DNA of 64,000 nucleotides from UBA4416 sp044238845 (GTDB taxonomy: Bacteria > Bacteroidota > Bacteroidia > B-17B0 > Aurantibacillaceae). Below are positions 53,720 to 60,884 of this stretch, one piece after another. The DNA is taken from NCBI GenBank assembly GCA_044238845.1, contig JBIICN010000001.1:117425-181424 (forward strand), in the 5' to 3' direction. The position numbers and the translations under genes were made by a program. Below the pieces are notes generated by a model that did no database searches, had not been told where the DNA came from, and saw nothing but the letters and a program-made list of their open reading frames with translations. Positions within the stretch are counted from its first letter, which is position 1; each line of letters begins with the position of its first letter.

Positions 53720-54181
53720 ATGAATTTGCCTGTTTTAAATTTTCCGAAATTTGAATTTCGTTTTCAAAAAAACGAAAAAGGCAACTTGCAAGTATTTGAT
53801 ATTATTAGAAAAAAATTTGTAGAAGCTACTCCCGAAGAATGGGTAAGACAACACATTGTTCATTTCTTAATTAATCATAAGCAAGTGCCTGCCTCTATGA
53901 TTTCAGTGGAGAAGCAATTAATTTTAAATAATACCAAACGCCGAACAGATATCGTGATTTTTAATGCCATGTTAATACCCTTATTAATTATAGAGTGCAA
54001 AGCACCACAAATTAGCATTAATCAATTAACAATTAATCAGGCGTTGCGTTATAACTTACAATTAAACGTACCTGCTATTTTTTTAAGCAACGGTTTACAA
54101 CATATTTTTCTTAAATTAGAAAATAATGAGCCAAAAGTATTAAAAGAGATTCCTGACTACCAAAGCCTACTAAATTTTTAG
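53720..54181 (+). CDS. Stand-alone type I restriction HsdR N-terminal-like nuclease domain protein
   Basis: The 153-residue protein matches the HSDR_N_2 fold of the PD-(D/E)XK superfamily. Residue E64 (ISVEKQL), D77 (RRTDIVIF) and E92-x-K94 (LIIECKAP) form the expected catalytic set. WVRQHIVHFLINH at 41-53 is the usual helix. No helicase, HsdM or HsdS gene is nearby, so this is not a type I restriction system. Such small proteins are, to my knowledge, widespread in Bacteroidota as conserved hypotheticals; nuclease activity has not been shown here. The promoter-like TATCTTTA sits only 5 bases before ATG. Confidence 0.85.
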   Translation: MNLPVLNFPKFEFRFQKNEKGNLQVFDIIRKKFVEATPEEWVRQHIVHFLINHKQVPASMISVEKQLILNNTKRRTDIVIFNAMLIPLLIIECKAPQISINQLTINQALRYNLQLNVPAIFLSNGLQHIFLKLENNEPKVLKEIPDYQSLLNF

Positions 54182-54349
54182 ATTATCGCTAAGATACTGT
54201 AACCTTTTTGTAATCAATAGGTTAAACAGTTTAGTAAATGACTCTAAAAAGCTGAAATGTTAACAACTTTAAAAGTATTAACATCAATTAACATTGCTTT
54301 TACCAAATAAAAACAATATACTTGCAAATCTCAAAAATTAACGAGTTAA

Positions 54350-55384
54350 GTGAAAACAAAAAACATATCTAATCTTTTACTGATGCTGTCTACATCATTA
54401 GTATTAAGTGCGTTTTCACCTAGCACTTTAAAAGCAAATATTACGCCAAAATCTATTTTTACATTTAACACTCTACATCCGGACGAAAAACCGATAAAAG
54501 ATGATGGTAAAAAGAAAATGGTAAAAAGAGATGATACAACAAAAACGGCTATTAACCCCGCTATTTTAATTGCAAATAACGAAGAGCATGACCATGAAGA
54601 CATAGAGGTTGACTCTTTATTAGCATTTCCTTCAAACGATTTATATGCAAGTTGGGACACCGCTACAATTCATCCATACTCATTTGTGCAGTGTTTTAAA
54701 AAAGATTCGGCTATTATTAATTTAACGGAGCCTACTGATTGTGGATTTGCATTACCTTTTAATGGTCATGTCACTTCTGAATTTGGATGGAGAAAAAGAA
54801 GACCTCATTACGGAACAGATATTGATTTAGAAACGGGCGATACCGTTGGTGCTGCATTTGATGGCATGGTTCGCATTGCTAAATTAAACAGAAGCTATGG
54901 CAATGTGGTTATTATTCGTCATAAAAATGGATTAGAAACAGTATATGCCCATTTATCAAAAATATTAGTAGAAGCTGGGCAAACAGTAGAAGCTGGACAA
55001 ATGATAGGATTAGGTGGAAACACTGGGCATTCATTTGGCTCACATTTACATTTTGAAATGCGTTATTTAGGACAGGCTATTGATGCGGAAGATTTTATTG
55101 ATTTTAATGCTGGTGTTTTAAAAAACAACACAGTAATGATTACAAAAGCGGATGTTGAAACTAAATACGATTTAAGAGCATTACACAGCCGTCAAAAAAG
55201 AGATTTAAACTTAGCACGCGTATCAGGTTCAAAATCAAAATACGGAAAAGTTTATACCGTAAAAAAAGGAGATACTTTAGGACGAATTGCACAAAGAAAC
55301 CACACTACTATTAAGGCTATTTGCAAAAAGAATGGCATTAAGCAAACTAAGGTATTACGTTTAGGGCAAAAACTAAAAATTTAA
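54350..55384 (+). CDS. M23 family metallopeptidase with LysM domain
   Basis: The 344-residue protein starts with GTG at 54350. A signal peptide (about 1-29) and a low-complexity acidic part (about 40-90) precede the peptidase domain with H153 and D157 (RPHYGTDIDL), then HLSKILVEAGQTVEAGQMIG, and the HLH motif at 232-234 (GSHLHFEMR): the lysostaphin-type zinc site. A LysM domain (about 300-344; YTVKKGDTLGRIAQRN) ends the protein. It should cut peptidoglycan cross-links or regulate other hydrolases. A terminator follows at 55402. A TATACTTG element near 54319 may be its promoter. Confidence 0.93.
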   Translation: MKTKNISNLLLMLSTSLVLSAFSPSTLKANITPKSIFTFNTLHPDEKPIKDDGKKKMVKRDDTTKTAINPAILIANNEEHDHEDIEVDSLLAFPSNDLYASWDTATIHPYSFVQCFKKDSAIINLTEPTDCGFALPFNGHVTSEFGWRKRRPHYGTDIDLETGDTVGAAFDGMVRIAKLNRSYGNVVIIRHKNGLETVYAHLSKILVEAGQTVEAGQMIGLGGNTGHSFGSHLHFEMRYLGQAIDAEDFIDFNAGVLKNNTVMITKADVETKYDLRALHSRQKRDLNLARVSGSKSKYGKVYTVKKGDTLGRIAQRNHTTIKAICKKNGIKQTKVLRLGQKLKI

Positions 55385-55401
55385 ATTTTTATTATAATTA
55401 A

Positions 55402-55435
55402 AAAAATCCTCTGTTAAAAACAGGGGATTTTTTTT
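55402..55435 (+). terminator. Rho-independent terminator behind the M23/LysM gene
   Basis: Stem CCTCTGTT (55408-55415) pairs with AACAGGGG (55419-55426, one G-U), with A and T runs on each side and a T run ending at 55435. Confidence 0.92.
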
Positions 55436-55508
55436 GCATATAATTAATACTTTTATCTAACATTTTAGTAGATAAAATTTTACAGTTCATAGCAAACACA
55501 ATACAAAA

Positions 55509-55625
55509 ATGACAACCAATAAAATGAAAAAATATAATGACATTTTAAAAGGTGGTGATTTGCGTTCAATTGGTAAATATGTCAAGGAAAAAAAACACGA
55601 CCATCGGAAATATAAAAATGCGTAA
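55509..55625 (+). pseudogene. Probable 38-codon remnant of a LKGGDLRSIGK-type protein
   Basis: The ORF reads MTTNKMKKYNDILKGGDLRSIGKY and then a short basic tail ending at TAA 55625. From memory, YNDILKGGDLRSIGKSN is the start of a conserved HEAT-like helical protein found in Bacteroidota and Firmicutes; here the rest of the family is missing, so I read it as a truncated remnant. It could also be a genuine very small protein. The remaining DNA of this 338-bp gap (55385-55722) holds the terminator and the gldD promoter motif. Confidence 0.45.
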
Positions 55626-55710
55626 CTTGCCTTCTATGAAATTTAAATAATGATTTTCAGTTAAATTGTTTATGAAATAGCAGCTTATGTTTCAATGTTA
55701 TTAAAATTCT

Positions 55711-55718
55711 TAAATTTG
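55711..55718 (+). promoter_or_regulatory. Promoter -7 element of gldD, abutting the start codon
   Basis: TAAATTTG matches TAnnTTTG exactly and ends 4 bases before ATG 55723. TTTC at 55690-55693 stands 17 bases upstream as a possible -33 element. It predicts a leaderless or nearly leaderless mRNA. Confidence 0.55.
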
Positions 55719-55722
55719 TTTT

Positions 55723-56352
55723 ATGACAACATTATCATTTAAAGCCATTTTAAAATTACTGATCGTCAGTATTTCTATTATTACATTTTCTTCTTGCGGA
55801 GACGATGAAGATGAAGTGTTTATTCCTAAACCAAAAGGATATCCAAGAGTAGATTTTCCTGAAAAAACATATAGATTATACGACAGTCTTTGTCCTTATA
55901 GTTTTGAAATACCTACCTATTCGAGAATTACAAATGATAAGCACAAAGGTGCCGACCCTTGTTGGATTAATGTTGATTTTCCTAAATACAACGCGCAAAT
56001 ACATTTAAGTTATAAAGCGGTTGCTAATAATTTAGATACTTTTTTGAATGATAGTAGAGATTTTGCAATTAAACATCAAATTAAAGCTACTGGCATGGAT
56101 GAGACTATTATTATTAGAGATAGTTCTCAAGTGTATGGATTAGTGTATGATATCAGTGGTAATACTGCTTCTAATGTGCAGTTTTATTTAACAGATAGCA
56201 CGCATCACTTTATGCGTGGCGCATTATATTTTAATATAGTACCAAATATCGATTCTCTAAAAATAGTGGTAGACTTTTTAAGACAAGATATCGTGCATAT
56301 GATTAAAACCTTTGAATGGAAAGGTATTGAGAAGAAGAAAGTGAAGAAATAA
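55723..56352 (+). CDS. gldD: Gliding motility lipoprotein GldD
   Basis: The 209-residue lipoprotein has a signal peptide with lipobox FSSC (Cys25) followed by the acidic stretch CGDDEDEVFIPKPKGYPRVDFPEK, which is diagnostic of GldD. Further family blocks are DSLCPYSFEIPTYSRI, HKGADPCWINVDFPKYNAQIHLSY and THHFMRGALYFNIVPN. GldD is needed for gliding motility in Flavobacterium johnsoniae and belongs to the core gliding/T9SS gene set. In that model organism it is near gldB/gldC-type genes; here it stands alone between the remnant and gpsA (converging). Confidence 0.92.
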   Translation: MTTLSFKAILKLLIVSISIITFSSCGDDEDEVFIPKPKGYPRVDFPEKTYRLYDSLCPYSFEIPTYSRITNDKHKGADPCWINVDFPKYNAQIHLSYKAVANNLDTFLNDSRDFAIKHQIKATGMDETIIIRDSSQVYGLVYDISGNTASNVQFYLTDSTHHFMRGALYFNIVPNIDSLKIVVDFLRQDIVHMIKTFEWKGIEKKKVKK

Positions 56353-56355
56353 CGT

Positions 56356-56381
56356 TGTCAGGCTGAGCGAAGTTGAAGCCT
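56356..56381. repeat. Partial GGCTGAGCGAAG...AAGCC repeat
   Basis: AGGCT and AGCCT ends (56360-56364 and 56377-56381) enclose a GAGCGAAGTTGA core. The sequence matches, from general knowledge, a common Bacteroidota intergenic repeat. It falls between gldD and gpsA, which converge. Confidence 0.6.
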
Positions 56382-57384
56382 AACTCAACTGATCTGCTAA
56401 CATTTCCATTTCACGTTTCGCATCTTTATGATTGTAAATAATATTATTGACTGCGTTGGTAATTGGCATATTCACATGATATTTTTTATTGATCTCTACA
56501 ACGCATTTCACCGCATAATAACCTTCGGCAATCATATTCATTTCTAATTGCGCTTGTTTAACACCGTAGCCTTTTCCAAGCATGGCACCAAACATTCGGT
56601 TACGAGAAAACTGAGAATAAGCCGTTACAATTAAATCTCCTAAATAAGCAGACGCTTTGGTATCTCTATCAATTGGATGCACAGCAGCCACAAAACGATC
56701 AATTTCTTGGATAGCATTGCTTACTAAAACTGATAAAAAGTTATCTCCATAACCCAGACTATGACAAATACCACCAGCTACGGCCACCACGTTTTTTAAT
56801 ACGGCAGACAATTCCGTTCCATAAATATCATCGCTACTTGAACATTTGATATAACGACAACGCATGTATTCGCATAATTCGTCAGCTTTTGCTATATCTC
56901 GAGAAGCTAATGTTAAATAGGATAATTTTTCTAAAGCCACTTCCTCTGCGTGACAAGGACCTGTAATCACACCAATATGATCTAAAGGAACTTGAAATAC
57001 CGTATTTAAATATTCGCCAACAATTAAATTATACTCAGGCACAATACCTTTAATAGCAGAAAACACTGTTTTACCTTTAAATAGTTCAGCAGGAATATCT
57101 TTAATGGTATTATTAATAAAGGCCGAAGGAACCGCTAAAATAATAACATCGGCATTCGTTAAAATTTCTAATATATTAGATGATAGATGTAGCTTATTTA
57201 AATCAAATTGTACAGAGCTTAAATAACGTGGGTTATGTTGGTATTTAACCATATAATCCACATCTGATTGATTTCTAAAGTACCAACTCACTTTACTAGC
57301 GTTGTTACATAATATTTTCACAATGGCAGTTGCCCAACTTCCACTTCCAATTACTGCTATTCTTTTTTCGTTTGTCATTTTCAT
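56380..57384 (-). CDS. gpsA: NAD(P)-dependent glycerol-3-phosphate dehydrogenase
   Basis: The 334-residue enzyme has a Rossmann motif GSGSWATAI (about 13-21), the catalytic Lys in ELSAVLKNVVAVAGG (about residues 192-206), the substrate part AYLGDLIVTAYSQFSRNRMFG and the C-terminal AEGYYAVKCVVE block. It reduces dihydroxyacetone phosphate to sn-glycerol-3-phosphate for phospholipid synthesis. The start MKMTNEKRI could be shortened by two residues. A repeat-containing spacer is upstream. Confidence 0.95.
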   Translation of the reverse strand: MKMTNEKRIAVIGSGSWATAIVKILCNNASKVSWYFRNQSDVDYMVKYQHNPRYLSSVQFDLNKLHLSSNILEILTNADVIILAVPSAFINNTIKDIPAELFKGKTVFSAIKGIVPEYNLIVGEYLNTVFQVPLDHIGVITGPCHAEEVALEKLSYLTLASRDIAKADELCEYMRCRYIKCSSSDDIYGTELSAVLKNVVAVAGGICHSLGYGDNFLSVLVSNAIQEIDRFVAAVHPIDRDTKASAYLGDLIVTAYSQFSRNRMFGAMLGKGYGVKQAQLEMNMIAEGYYAVKCVVEINKKYHVNMPITNAVNNIIYNHKDAKREMEMLADQLS

Positions 57385-57390
57385 TTATTT

Positions 57391-57445
57391 AACCGCAGAG
57401 AAGCGGAGTTTTTTCGCAAAGTCCCGATAGCTATCGGGAGCAGAG
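57391..57445. repeat. Composite repeat: 18-bp palindrome inside a CGCAAAG-type element
   Basis: AACCGCAGAG...TCGCAAAG runs from 57391 to 57421, then the perfect palindrome TCCCGATAGCTATCGGGA (57422-57439), then GCAGAG (57440-57445). A near-copy of the palindrome lies at 53590-53607. Confidence 0.85.
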
Positions 57446-57455
57446 AATATATTTA

Positions 57456-58151
57456 TTAAGTATATATAATGTCGTTATCTTTCAAAACATCTAATCCTTT
57501 TAAAGATTGATAAATACGAGCTAAAGTAACTACATCTTTAATACAATATGTTTTAATGCGTTCAATGTTTTTTTCTTCGTAATATACTTTAGCGATTTGA
57601 CTTCCATCGATATCATCTTTAGGTGAAGGAATCCCAAAAACATGAGCTAATAAATTTAATGAGGTGAAATTTTTAATATCGCCAAAGCGCCACATTTCCA
57701 TGGTGTCCAAATGTTTTACTTCCCAAGGTTTCATTCCTTGTAATTGCAATAGTTTGGGCAGTGTAATTTTATTGACTAATAATCTTCTACACAAAAACGG
57801 GTAATCAAATTCTTTCCCATTATGAGCACATAAAAAATGTTCTTTGGTATTAAAAAATTGACTTAATAATTTAGAAAACTCTATTAAAATATCATGTTCG
57901 TTTTCTCCAACAATAGCTTTAGTTCTGAATTTACCTTCGCTCATAAAACCTAAGCCAATACAAACCACTTTTGCAAACTCGGCATAAATACCAGCTTTAG
58001 CATATTGTTGTTCGGGTGTTGAATCTTTGGCATAAAACATTTTCTTATCCCACAATTCTTTTTCTGCTTCAGATAAAGACTTGTATTGATAATGAATAGG
58101 AGCCGTTTCAATATCAATAAATAAAATGTTTTCTAATTTAATGGAACTCAT
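57456..58151 (-). CDS. DnaQ-like 3'-5' exonuclease
   Basis: The 231-residue protein has the DEDD motifs of a DnaQ/PolB-type exonuclease: FIDIETAPIHYQ (about 11-22; Asp/Glu), CAHNGKEFDYPFLCRRL (about 105-125) and YCIKDVVTLARIYQSL near the C-terminus (Asp). These acidic residues bind two metals. It is a separate exonuclease, not part of a polymerase. Its substrate and role (repair or RNA processing) are not known. The start overlaps the stop of the dihydrofolate reductase gene by 4 bases, so it is probably coupled with it. Confidence 0.9.
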   Translation of the reverse strand: MSSIKLENILFIDIETAPIHYQYKSLSEAEKELWDKKMFYAKDSTPEQQYAKAGIYAEFAKVVCIGLGFMSEGKFRTKAIVGENEHDILIEFSKLLSQFFNTKEHFLCAHNGKEFDYPFLCRRLLVNKITLPKLLQLQGMKPWEVKHLDTMEMWRFGDIKNFTSLNLLAHVFGIPSPKDDIDGSQIAKVYYEEKNIERIKTYCIKDVVTLARIYQSLKGLDVLKDNDIIYT

Positions 58152-58642
58152 TTTCGTTCAAATTTTTGAAAAGTAAAATCAAATTTATTTTTTTCGTCAG
58201 CCAAATGTTTTTCTTCCCATACCAAATCAAAATTAGATTTATCTATTTCTGGAAAATACACATCACCATCAATGATAGTATGAACTAGTGTGATATAAAT
58301 TGTATCTACTGAATCAATAGACTGCTTGTAGATTTCGCCACCACCAATAATAAACACTTCTTTCTCAGTATGCAATTTCACAAACGCTTCGTCAATACTT
58401 CCAACAACCGTTAAATCAAATTGATTATCTGAGTTAAAGTTTTTATCTCTTGTAATCACTACATTTCTTCTTCCAGGTAAGGTTCTTCCAATAGACTGAA
58501 ATGTTTTTCGTCCCATTATTACAGGGCAACCCATCGTGGTAGTTTTAAAAAATTTTAAATCAGCTGGTAAATGCCAAAGTAATTGATTGTCTTTACCAAT
58601 AGCGTGATTTAAAGATGTAGCTACAATAATAGATACTATCAT
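58148..58642 (-). CDS. folA: Dihydrofolate reductase
   Basis: The 164-residue protein has the classical features: HAIGKDNQLLWHLPADLKFFK near the N-terminus, PVIMGRKTFQSIGRTLPGRRNVVITR and FIIGGGEIYKQ. It makes tetrahydrofolate from dihydrofolate with NADPH. It sits between the beta-flower repeat gene (3 bases upstream) and the exonuclease gene in a minus-strand run of closely spaced genes. Confidence 0.96.
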   Translation of the reverse strand: MIVSIIVATSLNHAIGKDNQLLWHLPADLKFFKTTTMGCPVIMGRKTFQSIGRTLPGRRNVVITRDKNFNSDNQFDLTVVGSIDEAFVKLHTEKEVFIIGGGEIYKQSIDSVDTIYITLVHTIIDGDVYFPEIDKSNFDLVWEEKHLADEKNKFDFTFQKFERK

Positions 58643-58645
58643 ATA

Positions 58646-59050
58646 TTAATACGCTAAATCTTCAATAAAGAAAAAGAATACGACAGCTGCTACCCACTCT
58701 TTTCTCACACCTTTACAATCACCTATTTTAGAGCCATTTTTATAAATATCTCCATCCGATTCTATTTGGCCGATTTTAGATCCGTTTTTATAAACATCTC
58801 CATCACTTTCTATTTGCCCCACTTTACTGCCGTTTAAATAGATATCTCCATCAGATTCAATTTGTCCTTTTTTTGAGCCCCCAACATACACATCTCCATC
58901 ACTTTCAATGTTTCCTTTTTTAGATCCTCCAATATAAACATCGCCATCAGATTCAATTTCACCTTTTTTACTTCCTTTAATATACAGGCTTTGAGCAGAA
59001 ATTGTTGTGCAGAAAAATCCTGCTACTAAAATTAAGATTAGTTTTTTCAT
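58646..59050 (-). CDS. Secreted 5-fold beta-flower-type protein with 17-residue repeats
   Basis: The 134-residue product has a signal peptide (MKKLILILVAGFFCTTISAQ) and six tandem units of 17 residues: SKKGEIESDGDVYIGGS, SKKGNIESDGDVYVGG, SKKGQIESDGDIYLNG, SKVGQIESDGDVYKNG, SKIGQIESDGDIYKNG and a last partial one. A short tail (GVRKEWVAAVVFFFF) follows. The repeat resembles proteins annotated as 5-fold beta-flower proteins, probably secreted. Acidic Asp/Glu/Ser residues recur in each unit. Function unknown. The repeats have a 51-bp period in the DNA. Confidence 0.82.
   Translation of the reverse strand: MKKLILILVAGFFCTTISAQSLYIKGSKKGEIESDGDVYIGGSKKGNIESDGDVYVGGSKKGQIESDGDIYLNGSKVGQIESDGDVYKNGSKIGQIESDGDIYKNGSKIGDCKGVRKEWVAAVVFFFFIEDLAY
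58700..58990 (-). repeat. 51-bp tandem repeat coding the 17-residue units
   Basis: The segment ATCTCCATC...GATTCAATTTG (with small changes) recurs at 51-bp steps across this stretch on the plus strand, which is the reverse of the coding strand. About six copies are present, with most changes at third codon positions. Confidence 0.85.
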
Positions 59051-59052
59051 TG

Positions 59053-59958
59053 TTATTGTTTAATAAATTTTGATTGATAATTATTTCCGGATTTATCTCT
59101 AACTTTAATGAAATACAAGCCAGTTGCTAAAGAAGAAATATTGACAGATTGTTTGTCTGATAAATTTCCTTTTAAGAGAAATGCTCCAACATTATTTAAA
59201 ATTGAATATTCCGTTAATTGTAAGGAAGCGTTTATGTTTAATTCTAAATTACTAGGATTTGGAAATATTTCAATTAATCGATTAGAACTTAAATCAGCTA
59301 CTGAGTTTATATTACAAGTTGAAAACCCTGTTGAGTAAACAGACTGCGGTTCAAAAGGACATCCTCCTTCATAACCAGTAACATCAAACTTATCTTTAAA
59401 CCCTACACCTTCAATTAAAGAGGTTTGAAATCCTCCTCCTATTGTGCAACCAAAATTAAATTGCTTATAATAGGTTCCGTAAATTAAAACGCTATCAATA
59501 GAACTTACAATCCTTCTTTGATTATTAATGATATAATCTGTATGCGTATAAGCATAAGTTTGTTTTAATGAATCACCGACATTCATATTAAAATCATACC
59601 ACAAGGTGTCTTTATTTATTCCACCTGTCACATCTAAGTAATATACTTTTTTTGCGGCCGCATCATTTCTATAACCAAAAGCAAAAAGCTTGGGGCCAAA
59701 ATTAAAAGGATTAGACATACTAGTTGACACCGTCACTTTTTTATAAGTAAACATACCAACTATCGTATCACCAAGTGCTTCATAATTTTGATAAGTTAAA
59801 TAAGAACCTGTTGGAGGTGAACCAACATAGTGCTGACCTGATACATTCCAACTTCCATAATTTTGAGGAAATGGTTTATAAACATTAGTTTGGGAAAATA
59901 AATTATTGCAAACTATTAAAGCAATAATAAATAGTATAAATGATTTAACAGTTTGCAT
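59053..59958 (-). CDS. Secreted protein with type A T9SS sorting domain
   Basis: The 301-residue product has a signal peptide (about 1-22) and a central region of about 190 residues with aromatic beta-strand segments (GSWNVSGQHYVGSPPTG, FKLFAFGYRNDAAAKKVYYLD-type strands). The sorting domain (about 225-301) follows, with RLIEIFPNPSN, EYSILNNVGAFLL and ATGLYFIKVRDKSGN. No named functional domain is recognised. It is probably exported by the type IX system. It lies 2 bases upstream of the beta-flower gene and 23 bases downstream of kdsA. Confidence 0.82.
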   Translation of the reverse strand: MQTVKSFILFIIALIVCNNLFSQTNVYKPFPQNYGSWNVSGQHYVGSPPTGSYLTYQNYEALGDTIVGMFTYKKVTVSTSMSNPFNFGPKLFAFGYRNDAAAKKVYYLDVTGGINKDTLWYDFNMNVGDSLKQTYAYTHTDYIINNQRRIVSSIDSVLIYGTYYKQFNFGCTIGGGFQTSLIEGVGFKDKFDVTGYEGGCPFEPQSVYSTGFSTCNINSVADLSSNRLIEIFPNPSNLELNINASLQLTEYSILNNVGAFLLKGNLSDKQSVNISSLATGLYFIKVRDKSGNNYQSKFIKQ

Positions 59959-59981
59959 GATATAAGTTTTATTTAAAAAAA

Positions 59982-60815
59982 TTAATCTCTGTATTTCACT
60001 TCCACATTATGAAGTTCAATAATTGGTTTCAAAAACTCTTCTAAATCTGTGACACATAATTGAGAAGCGGCATCACATAAAGCAGTTTCTGGGTTAGGAT
60101 GAGTTTCAATAAACATTCCGTCAATTCCACTTGCTACACCTGCTCTTGCTAATACTGGCAAAAACTCACGAGCGCCACCTTTTTTATCGGAACTTGGAAT
60201 ACCATATTTACGCACACAGTGTGTTACATCAAATACAACTGGGTAACCAATATTATTCATGTGGTAAAATGCACGAGGATCCACAATTAAATCGTTATAA
60301 CCAAAAGCATAACCACGTTCAGTTAAAATAATTTGATCGTTACCAGCATCCACACATTTTTGTGCAGGGTGTTTCATATTATCTGGTGCTAAAAACTGAC
60401 CATGTTTAATGTTAATTACACGTCCTGTTTTTGCAGATGCAACTAATAAAGATGTTTGCATACATAAATATGCTGGTATTTGAATAACATCACACACTTC
60501 GCCAGCTGCTTCGGCTTGGTCGTGAGAATGAATGTCGGTTAACACAGGAAAACCAAATTGATCTTTAATTTTACCTAACATTTCAACTCCTTTTATTAAT
60601 CCAGGACCTTGGTAATAACTTAAACTACTACGATTATCTTTAATGAAAGATGATTTATAAATAATTTTGATTTTTAAACGCTCTTGAACTTCTCTTAATT
60701 TCTCAGCTGTTTTCATCATAATAGATTCTTCTTCTATAACGCATGGCCCTGAAATCAAGAATAACTCTTTACTTCCGCACTCAATATCTCCTACTTTTAC
60801 TATTTTTTTTGACAT
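59982..60815 (-). CDS. kdsA: 3-deoxy-8-phosphooctulonate synthase, metal-dependent class
   Basis: The 277-residue enzyme condenses phosphoenolpyruvate with arabinose-5-phosphate to Kdo-8-phosphate. It has LFLISGPCVIEEE (Cys25), KSSFIKDNRSSLSYYQGPG, VLTDIHSHDQA, the metal ligands His (FDVTHCVRK), Glu (FIETHPNP) and Asp (ALCDAASQ). The Cys in GPC marks the metal-dependent class, in contrast to the Asn of the Escherichia coli enzyme. It is the last gene before the kdnB and kdnA genes of the same strand, a grouping that fits Kdo8N synthesis. A repeat-rich spacer of 69 bases separates it from kdnB. Confidence 0.96.
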   Translation of the reverse strand: MSKKIVKVGDIECGSKELFLISGPCVIEEESIMMKTAEKLREVQERLKIKIIYKSSFIKDNRSSLSYYQGPGLIKGVEMLGKIKDQFGFPVLTDIHSHDQAEAAGEVCDVIQIPAYLCMQTSLLVASAKTGRVINIKHGQFLAPDNMKHPAQKCVDAGNDQIILTERGYAFGYNDLIVDPRAFYHMNNIGYPVVFDVTHCVRKYGIPSSDKKGGAREFLPVLARAGVASGIDGMFIETHPNPETALCDAASQLCVTDLEEFLKPIIELHNVEVKYRD

Positions 60816-60831
60816 TTTTTTAGTTGTTTAA

Positions 60832-60882
60832 CCGCAAAGATTGCATCCGCCAGCTGGCGGATCGCAAAGATTGCAGAGGTTA
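60832..60882. repeat. Composite repeat: 16-bp palindrome between direct repeats
   Basis: The perfect palindrome TCCGCCAGCTGGCGGA (60846-60861) is flanked by direct repeats CGCAAAGATTGCA (60833-60845 and 60863-60875), followed by GAGG. It lies between kdsA and kdnB. Confidence 0.88.
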
Positions 60883-60884
60883 GT

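Noticed and set aside
53720..54181. Type I restriction-modification system
   Set aside because: Only an HsdR-N-like domain is present. No methylase, specificity or helicase gene is found on either side.
58700..58990. 51-bp tandem repeats as possible CRISPR or satellite DNA
   Set aside because: The units are in frame and encode 17-residue protein repeats with third-position changes.
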